Shown here piece by piece: positions 1 to 5,163 of a stretch of DNA of 5,163 nt. The stretch comes from DASWRT01 sp036403035 (GTDB lineage Bacteria; Pseudomonadota; Alphaproteobacteria; ATCC43930; CGMCC-115725), in NCBI GenBank assembly GCA_036403035.1, contig DASWRT010000161.1:1-5163 (forward strand), written 5' to 3'. Positions within the stretch are counted from its first letter, which is position 1. Each line of letters opens with the position of its first letter. The notes below the pieces were generated by a model, which worked only from the letters and a program-made list of their open reading frames with translations, was not told the DNA's origin and made no database searches. The position numbers and the translations under genes were made by a program.

Positions 1-23
1 CCATTGCCGACGGGGAGAGGACG

Positions 24-233
24 ATGCCGAAGACGGCGAATACCGGCAGCGATCGGGAAACCGGCCGCTCGACAAAGGACGGCGGGCACGCCCGCCGCGA
101 AATCCACGATGAGGGTGCCCCGGCCGCGTCCGGGCAGGACATGCCGCGCGACGAAGAGAGCGCTGGAGAGCCGGCGGTGAGTCCCGCCGACGGCGTGCTG
201 GACCCCAGCGTGAACGAAAGCTCCCGGCACTGA
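24..233 (+). CDS. small hydrophilic hypothetical protein (69 aa)
   Basis: The product is not recognised. The frame opens with ATG preceded by a purine-rich ribosome binding site (GGGGAGAGG, 12-20), and third codon positions are strongly GC-rich, as in the definite genes of the window. The 69-residue product is rich in Gly, Ser, Asp, Glu, Arg and Pro. It has no hydrophobic segment, no signal peptide and no cysteine, so it is probably soluble and disordered. In character it resembles the small acidic protein at 2710-2943, but I see no convincing sequence similarity between them. Only 23 bases lie upstream, so its promoter and operon partners cannot be judged. It could be a small stress-related protein, or a spurious frame in GC-rich DNA. 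The good ribosome binding site favours a real gene. Confidence 0.5.
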   Translation: MPKTANTGSDRETGRSTKDGGHARREIHDEGAPAASGQDMPRDEESAGEPAVSPADGVLDPSVNESSRH

Positions 234-370
234 CCGATCCCGGTACCTGCCGGAAGCGCGGCCGCCGTTCACGGGCAGGTGGCCCGCGCGCGACGTTCCC
301 GCATTCGGCGAGTCGTTGAACCAAGCTGCGCGCTGCACGTTTGCCAGGGGCGGTCCTGAAAAACGCCGAA

Positions 371-376
371 GGGAGG
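371..376 (+). promoter_or_regulatory. ribosome binding site of the lactate permease
   Basis: GGGAGG lies 7 bases before a GTG codon at 384. It decides the start, because the protein beginning there (MHWNQTYDP...) aligns with the N-terminus of known LldP proteins. Confidence 0.75.
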
Positions 377-383
377 GTTTGCC

Positions 384-2111
<1,728 letters not shown>

Positions 2112-2206
2112 GCGGAGGGGATCGGGCCGGCATGGCGGCGGGAACCGGGCGGATTATCGGCAGCGGCCCCTTTAACTCTGCCCAGCCTCGCGGTACGGTT
2201 GAACTG

Positions 2207-2229
2207 CGGTCCGCCGAACGGCAGGACCG
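2207..2229 (+). other. hairpin-forming inverted repeat upstream of hspQ
   Basis: CGGTCC (2207-2212) pairs with GGACCG (2224-2229). An inner GCC/GGC pair closes a GAAC tetraloop, and a single A is bulged at 2223. This gives about nine GC-rich base pairs ending only a few bases before the hspQ ribosome binding site region (2233-2241). No T-run follows, so it is not a standard intrinsic terminator. It may be a structure in the hspQ leader, or chance in GC-rich DNA. Confidence 0.4.
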
Positions 2230-2254
2230 GATGAGGACAGGTTGAAGAGTGAGC

Positions 2255-2590
2255 ATGAAGCGGACCATCCGCGAGGCGAAGTTTGCAGTCGGGCAGATCG
2301 TCCGCCACCGGCACTTCCCATTCCGCGGGGTCATCTACGACGTCGATCCGGAATTCAACCATACCGACAAATGGTATGAGTCGATCCCGCCGGACCGCCG
2401 CCCGTCGAAGGACCAGCCTTTCTATCATCTGCTCGCGCAGAATTCTGAAGGGCCGTACGAAGCTTACGTGTCCGAGCAGAACCTCCTGCCCGACTCGGAA
2501 AACGGCGCCATCAACCACCCGATGATCGACTCGCTGTTCGAGCGCATCGAGGGCGACCGTTACGTGCCGAAGCAGATCCGGCGGCAGTAG
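2255..2590 (+). CDS. hspQ: heat-shock protein HspQ / hemimethylated DNA-binding (YccV-like) domain protein
   Basis: This is a small cytoplasmic protein of the HspQ (YccV-like) family. E. coli HspQ is a heat-shock protein that acts as a specificity factor for Lon protease and was also described as binding hemimethylated DNA. The 111-residue product is close to the usual 105-115. Visible signatures: KFAVGQIVRHRHFPFRGVIYDVDPEF (9-34), the Trp-containing KWYESIPPDRRP segment (39-50), KDQPFYHLLAQN (52-63), and YVSEQNLLPD (71-80), followed by the NHPMIDSLFE tail (88-97). The inserted IPP..RP..DQPFYHLLA version is typical of alphaproteobacterial members. An in-frame GTG at 2249 is an alternative start: GAGGACAGG (2233-2241) suits the GTG, while GAAGAG (2244-2249) suits the ATG at 2255. 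It stands alone, 143 bases after the permease, so probably has its own promoter; I found no convincing heat-shock promoter. Confidence 0.92.
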   Translation: MKRTIREAKFAVGQIVRHRHFPFRGVIYDVDPEFNHTDKWYESIPPDRRPSKDQPFYHLLAQNSEGPYEAYVSEQNLLPDSENGAINHPMIDSLFERIEGDRYVPKQIRRQ

Positions 2591-2598
2591 AGTTCACT

Positions 2599-2624
2599 GG
2601 AAACTGCCGGCAGCCCTGCTCGTT
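2599..2624 (+). promoter_or_regulatory. possible EcfG-type general stress promoter
   Basis: GGAAA (2599-2603), 17 bases, then CGTT (2621-2624) closely fits the alphaproteobacterial general stress sigma factor EcfG consensus (GGAAC, 16-17 bases, CGTT), differing at one base in the -35. It lies just after hspQ and about 85 bases before the start of the small acidic protein at 2710, in the right orientation to drive it. Such short motifs occur by chance, so this is a moderate call. Confidence 0.4.
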
Positions 2625-2709
2625 CGCAGGATGACAGGCGAGCAGCCGGGCCGGGCCAAGCGCACCCCGCCTGCCGCCGATGACGATTTGGGCAGGAGTG
2701 GCGGCCGAT

Positions 2710-2943
2710 ATGACCGCGGACGACAAAGAGAACGACGAGCGCGGCGAAGCAACGGTGGAACGGCGGCCTGTCGATCCGCTTGCGGGCGGACTGACGCCGG
2801 GCCGGATCGGACCCGGCAGCAACACCGGCATGGTCAGCCAGGGCGACATGGACACGGGCGAGCCCGACGACGATGAATTGCGCCGGCAGCGACGCGACAA
2901 CATCAACCCGAGCCGCCCTGTGCTGCCCGACAAGCCGGTTTAA
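2710..2943 (+). CDS. small acidic, probably disordered hypothetical protein (77 aa)
   Basis: The function is not recognised. The 77-residue product is highly charged, lacks Cys, Trp and any hydrophobic segment, and looks intrinsically disordered. It contains a Pro/Gly-rich core (VDPLAGGLTPGRIGPGSNTG, 21-40), then MVSQGDMD (41-48), an acidic-basic stretch EPDDDELRRQRRD (51-63), and the proline-rich tail RPVLPDKPV (69-77). The start at 2710 is chosen because AGGAG (2694-2698) lies 11 bases upstream. An in-frame ATG at 2680 would add ten residues but lacks a comparable site. A possible EcfG-type promoter lies upstream. Its acidic N-terminus and small size fit the many small hydrophilic stress proteins of alphaproteobacteria, but that is inference. 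It converges on phnF with a 30-base gap. Confidence 0.65.
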   Translation: MTADDKENDERGEATVERRPVDPLAGGLTPGRIGPGSNTGMVSQGDMDTGEPDDDELRRQRRDNINPSRPVLPDKPV

Positions 2944-2973
2944 GGCTGACAACAATCGGCGGCGGCTTAGGCA

Positions 2974-3732
2974 TCACGTTTCGACGACGATCTGGACGCG
3001 CTCGCCGGCGAATTTGGTGACGCCGTATTCGATCGGCCGACCGTCGGTGTCGACGTTGACCGCCTCCGACTGGAGGATCGGCCGGGTGGGCGGCTGCCGC
3101 AAATGCGCCGCTTCCTCATGGCTTGGCAGACGGGACGTCAGCCGAGTCGTCCGGCGCACGTAGTCGCTTATGCCCAGCGCCGCCAGAGCGCGCGTGATCG
3201 ACTCGGTTTCCGCATACCGCTCGATGATCCCGGCGAGCCGCGGCAGCGGGAAGAAATGCTGGCCGATGCTGATCGGCGTGCCGTCGGCCTCGCCGAGCGT
3301 CTCGATCAGCGCGACAGGCGAGCCCGGTGCAAGCTGCAGCGCCGCCGCGACCGCCGCGGAGGCCGGCATTTCGAGCGCGCGAAGGCTTCGCCCCGACGGC
3401 TCGCGCCGCTGCCGCAGCAGGTTCTCGCTGAACCGCGTGCGGCGCCCGAGCGCATAGTCGATCACGTCCTCCTGAACGAACGTGCCCCTGCCCTGCTCGA
3501 TGCGGATCAGGCCGCGCTGCGCAAGCGCCGCCATCGCGCGCCGGACGGTGTGGCGGTGAACGCCGAAGCGCCCGGCGAGCGCCTGCTCGGTCGGCAGCCG
3601 GTCGCCGGGCTGGAGGAGCCCGCCTTCGATCTCCCCGGCGATCGCGCGCTCGACGCGCCGCCATCGGGCGACGCCGTCGTCGTCCGCATCGGGCCGGTCG
3701 AGGGCAGGAGGCGTCAAAAAATTGTCACCCAA
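2974..3732 (-). CDS. phnF: GntR/HutC-family transcriptional regulator PhnF of the phosphonate operon
   Basis: This is a DNA-binding regulator of phosphonate use. The N-terminal GntR winged helix (about 24-88) includes the ERAIAGEIEGGLLQPGDRLP wing/helix-1 region, LPTEQALAGRFGVHRHTVRRAM (46-67) and GLIRIEQGRGTFV (74-86). A C-terminal UTRA effector domain follows (about 105-245: SENLLRQ, ...PISIGQHFFPLPRL..., PIEYGVTKFAGERVQI). The RHTVRRA and RTRFSENLLRQ segments match E. coli PhnF (241 aa). The protein frame stays open far upstream through phnG/phnH, but no ATG or GTG lies near the domain start. The TTG at 3732 has GGGAG 10 bases upstream and gives 252 aa. A TTG at 3717, with GGGTGA 7 bases upstream, gives 247 aa. 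It is divergent from phnG, so it probably controls phnG and itself. The effector is unknown. Confidence 0.88.
   Translation of the reverse strand: MGDNFLTPPALDRPDADDDGVARWRRVERAIAGEIEGGLLQPGDRLPTEQALAGRFGVHRHTVRRAMAALAQRGLIRIEQGRGTFVQEDVIDYALGRRTRFSENLLRQRREPSGRSLRALEMPASAAVAAALQLAPGSPVALIETLGEADGTPISIGQHFFPLPRLAGIIERYAETESITRALAALGISDYVRRTTRLTSRLPSHEEAAHLRQPPTRPILQSEAVNVDTDGRPIEYGVTKFAGERVQIVVET
3711..3728 (+). promoter_or_regulatory. Pho box (predicted PhoB binding site) of the phn operon
   Basis: GCGTCAA-AAAA-TTGTCAC matches the Pho-box layout CTGTCAT-4 bases-CTGTCAC: two TGTCA-like half sites on an 11-base period with an A-rich spacer. The second half matches 6 of 7 positions and the first 4 of 7. 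It reads toward phnG and ends 10 bases before a plausible -10, the spacing expected for a PhoB-activated promoter in which the box replaces the -35. Activation of C-P lyase operons by PhoB under phosphate starvation is established in E. coli; its use here is inferred. The site overlaps the extreme 5' end of phnF. Confidence 0.6.
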
Positions 3733-3738
3733 TATTGC

Positions 3739-3744
3739 TTTACT
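3739..3744 (+). promoter_or_regulatory. candidate -10 element of the phnG promoter
   Basis: TTTACT agrees with TATAAT at four of six positions and lies 10 bases downstream of the Pho box. Transcription would begin near 3751 and give a leader of about 36 bases before phnG. The element is weak on its own; the call rests on its position. Confidence 0.35.
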
Positions 3745-3766
3745 CCCGCAGCGGTTTGAGGTGAGG

Positions 3767-3844
3767 ATGTCCGTGAAGAGGTACGGATGTCTAGACAAAT
3801 TTTTGAAATGTCCAATGCCGATGCCGCAGCTCTCGCCGCCGTAA
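3767..3844 (+). CDS. possible 25-codon leader ORF overlapping the phnG start
   Basis: The frame starts with an ATG at 3767, preceded by the strong purine-rich site GAGGTGAGG (3758-3766; GAGG is 5 bases from the ATG). It runs 25 codons to a TAA at 3842-3844. It overlaps the phnG start (3787) in another reading frame. The peptide begins MSVKRYGCLDKF and ends in a Pro/Met-rich run, with no family resemblance. It may be a regulatory upstream frame, or the Shine-Dalgarno may be incidental. Translation has not been shown. Confidence 0.25.
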   Translation: MSVKRYGCLDKFLKCPMPMPQLSPP

Positions 3845-4281
3845 GGCAGCGATGCGCCGCTGCCGTCGCGAAGGCCGGAATGGACGAACTGGAAGAAGCC
3901 TGGGCCGCCCTGCCCGAACGCCCGGCCTATGTCTGGCTGCGCCGGCCGGAGACCGGACTCGCGATGGTCCGCGGCCGGATCGGCGGGACCGGCGCGCCGT
4001 TCAATCTCGGCGAGATGACGATGACGCGCGCGGCGGTGCAGATCGCACTGCCCGATGGCGCGACCGTCGCCGGGTTCGGCCATGTCGCCGGCCGCAACGG
4101 GCGGCATGCCGAGCTGGCTGCGGCATTCGATGCGATGGTGCAGCATCCCGCTTGGCGCGACGCCGTCGAGCGGCAAGTCGTCACACCGCTTGCCGAGCGG
4201 CACCGCGCCCGGAAGGCGGCGCAGGCCGCCGCCGTCGCGTCGAGCAAGGTCGAGTTCTTCACGATGGTACGGGGCGATTGA
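3787..4281 (+). CDS. phnG: phosphonate C-P lyase core complex subunit PhnG
   Basis: PhnG is a subunit of the carbon-phosphorus lyase core complex (PhnG2H2I2J2 in E. coli). With PhnI, PhnH and PhnL it is needed to couple phosphonate to ATP-derived ribose, forming the ribose-triphosphate phosphonate intermediate. The 164-residue product is a little longer than E. coli PhnG (150). Signatures: RPETGLAMVRGRIGGTGAPFNLGEMTMTRAAV (53-84), GHVAGRNGRHAEL (98-110), and the diagnostic C-terminal KVEFFTMVRGD (154-164), nearly identical to E. coli. The start at 3787 is supported by AGAGGT (3777-3782). An ATG at 3808 is possible but lacks a ribosome binding site. The last base is shared with the phnH start (TGATG), so the two are translationally coupled. 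The start codon overlaps the predicted PhnF operator. Confidence 0.95.
   Translation: MSRQIFEMSNADAAALAAVRQRCAAAVAKAGMDELEEAWAALPERPAYVWLRRPETGLAMVRGRIGGTGAPFNLGEMTMTRAAVQIALPDGATVAGFGHVAGRNGRHAELAAAFDAMVQHPAWRDAVERQVVTPLAERHRARKAAQAAAVASSKVEFFTMVRGD
3788..3797. promoter_or_regulatory. predicted PhnF operator (palindrome TGTCTAGACA)
   Basis: This perfect 10-base palindrome fits the GT-N-TA-N-AC consensus reported for HutC-subfamily GntR regulators, the subfamily of PhnF. It sits in the phnF-phnG divergent region, 55 bases from the phnF start and on the TG of the phnG ATG. PhnF binding there could repress phnF and block phnG initiation or elongation. The binder is inferred, not shown. Confidence 0.65.
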
Positions 4282-4916
4282 TGGAGCCGGCGACGCAGGC
4301 GATCGATGCCGCCCGCCTCGCACCGGGACTCGCCGATCCCGTGCACGGCGCGCAGTCGGTATTCCGCGCGGTGCTCGACGCGATGGCCCGTCCGGGGCGC
4401 ATCGTGGCGGTGCCCGAGAACGTCCTTGCCGCGGCGCCGCCCGCGCCGCTCGGACGCGCCGCCGCCTCGGTGCTGCTGACGCTATGCGACATCGACACGC
4501 CGCTCTGGCTCGACCGGCGCACGCAGGCCGGGGCCGCGGATTATCTGCGCTTCCATTGCGGCGCGCCGCTCGCCGCCGACCCGGCGGCGGCGCGCTTCGC
4601 GATGGCCGTGGAGGCTTGCGCCCTTCCGCCGCTCGACGCCTTCGATCTCGGCAGCGACGAGTATCCCGACCGTTCGGCGACGCTGGTCGTCGAGGTCGCG
4701 GGGCTCGCCGCGGGGAAGTCCGGCGGCACGGCGCTGACGCTCTCCGGGCCCGGCATCGCCGAAACCGCCGCGCTGGCGGTCGACGGGCTGCCCGGCGGGT
4801 TCTGGACCCGGCGGTCGGCGCTCGCGCCACTCTTCCCGCGCGGCCTCGACATCGTGCTGACCTGCGGGGAGCGGCTCGCGGCGTTGCCGCGCACGACCCG
4901 GGCGGAGGAGGCCTGA
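4281..4916 (+). CDS. phnH: phosphonate C-P lyase core complex subunit PhnH
   Basis: PhnH is a subunit of the C-P lyase core complex that binds at the periphery of the PhnGIJ assembly. Its fold resembles PLP-dependent transferases, but no PLP is used in the E. coli protein. The product is 211 residues (E. coli 194). Family features: PVHGAQSVFRAVLDAMARPGR (20-40), the LCDIDTPLWL segment (68-77), LTLSGPGI (152-159), FWTRR (174-178), FPRGLDIVLTCG (185-196) and the tail ALPRTT (201-206). The ATG overlaps the phnG stop by one base. An open frame extends upstream to 3852 but runs inside phnG, so it is not used. phnI follows after one base. Confidence 0.95.
   Translation: MEPATQAIDAARLAPGLADPVHGAQSVFRAVLDAMARPGRIVAVPENVLAAAPPAPLGRAAASVLLTLCDIDTPLWLDRRTQAGAADYLRFHCGAPLAADPAAARFAMAVEACALPPLDAFDLGSDEYPDRSATLVVEVAGLAAGKSGGTALTLSGPGIAETAALAVDGLPGGFWTRRSALAPLFPRGLDIVLTCGERLAALPRTTRAEEA
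4904..4911 (+). promoter_or_regulatory. ribosome binding site of phnI
   Basis: GGAGGAGG lies inside the end of phnH, 6 bases before the phnI ATG. This strong site supports efficient translation of phnI from the shared transcript. Confidence 0.75.
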
Positions 4917-4917
4917 G

Positions 4918-5163
4918 ATGTACGTCGCGGTGAAAGGCGGCGAGGCCGCGATCACGGCCGCGCACAGGCTGCTCGCCGAGACAAGGCGCGGCGATCCGGA
5001 AGTGCCCGAACTGACGATCGCGCAGATCGAGCAGCAGATGTCGCTCGCCGTCGATCGGGTGATGACGGAGGGATCGGTCTACGACCGTGCGCTCGCGGCG
5101 CTCGCGATCAAGCAGGCGCGCGGCGACCTGATCGAAGCGATCTTCCTGCTGCGGGCGTACCGC
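4918..5163 (+). CDS. phnI: phosphonate C-P lyase core complex subunit PhnI (partial, 3' end beyond window)
   Basis: Only the first 82 codons are present; the gene runs off the window edge with the frame intact. In E. coli PhnI (354 aa) is a nucleosidase that, with PhnG, PhnH and PhnL, catalyses displacement of adenine from ATP by phosphonate. The visible part is highly conserved: MYVAVKGGEAAITAAHRLL at the N-terminus, RRGDPEVPELTIAQIEQQM (24-42), LAVDRVMTEGSVYDRALAALAIKQARGD (44-70) and EAIFLLRAYR (73-82). It matches E. coli PhnI closely along its length. It starts one base after the phnH stop, preceded by a strong ribosome binding site. phnJ would be expected next, outside the window. Confidence 0.96.
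   Translation, partial: MYVAVKGGEAAITAAHRLLAETRRGDPEVPELTIAQIEQQMSLAVDRVMTEGSVYDRALAALAIKQARGDLIEAIFLLRAYR

Noticed and set aside
316..344. TTGAAC as a -35 of the permease promoter
   Set aside because: No acceptable -10 at 16-18 bases; too weak to annotate.
2141..2145. GGAAC upstream of hspQ as an EcfG -35
   Set aside because: No CGTT-like -10 follows at 16-17 bases.
2124..2173. Possible terminator after the permease (GGGCCG ... CGGCCC then TTT)
   Set aside because: Only six pairs around a loop of over 30 bases and a run of three T; not distinguishable from chance.
2610..2630. Small hairpin CCTGC/GCAGG after hspQ as a terminator
   Set aside because: Five base pairs with no T-run. It also overlaps the better EcfG-like promoter match.
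3103..3759. 218-codon + strand frame antisense to phnF
   Set aside because: The product is Arg/Ala-rich without motifs; the opposite strand encodes clear GntR and UTRA domains.
3852..4916. 354-codon frame giving PhnH a 143-residue N-terminal extension
   Set aside because: The extension lies wholly inside phnG in another frame. The ATG at 4281 overlaps the phnG stop and gives the expected PhnH length.
2974..4965. 663-codon - strand frame running through phnH and phnG into phnF, as if PhnF had a long N-terminal extension
   Set aside because: The part beyond about 3732 is low-complexity Arg/Pro/Ala sequence antisense to the well-conserved phnG and phnH. PhnF has a normal length when started at TTG 3732 or 3717.

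Overview
The window is GC-rich and densely coding. It most likely comes from an alphaproteobacterial chromosome. The pointers are the alphaproteobacterial form of HspQ, a phnF gene divergent from phnG, GC-rich third codon positions, and a motif resembling the EcfG general-stress promoters of that class. The genus cannot be fixed from sequence alone.

Layout on the + strand: a small hydrophilic hypothetical protein (24-233); an LldP/LctP-family L-lactate (or glycolate) permease (384-2111); an HspQ-type heat-shock/hemimethylated-DNA-binding protein (2255-2590); and a small acidic, probably disordered hypothetical protein (2710-2943), which has a possible EcfG-type promoter in front of it. On the - strand, phnF (2974-3732) encodes a GntR/HutC-family regulator. 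Divergent from it, on the + strand, a phosphonate C-P lyase operon begins: phnG (3787-4281), phnH (4281-4916), and the start of phnI (4918 to the window end, in frame). The phn genes overlap or are separated by one base, as expected for one transcript whose products assemble into the PhnGHIJ core complex. The downstream genes (phnJ, phnK, phnL and so on) lie outside the window.

The most informative region is the short divergent stretch between phnF and phnG (about 3711-3797). It holds a good Pho-box match (3711-3728), a plausible -10 (3739-3744), a strongly Shine-Dalgarno-led 25-codon reading frame (3767-3844) that overlaps the phnG start out of frame, and a perfect palindrome TGTCTAGACA (3788-3797). 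The palindrome fits the GT-N-TA-N-AC operator consensus of HutC-type GntR regulators and sits on the phnG initiation codon. The picture is of dual control: phosphate starvation through PhoB, and ligand-responsive repression through PhnF. This is inference from motif and position, not measurement.

The permease, HspQ and the two small proteins look like independent neighbours, with no obvious pathway link to phosphonate use. I see no mobile element, CRISPR array, RNA gene or defence system. Every non-coding gap is under about 155 bases.
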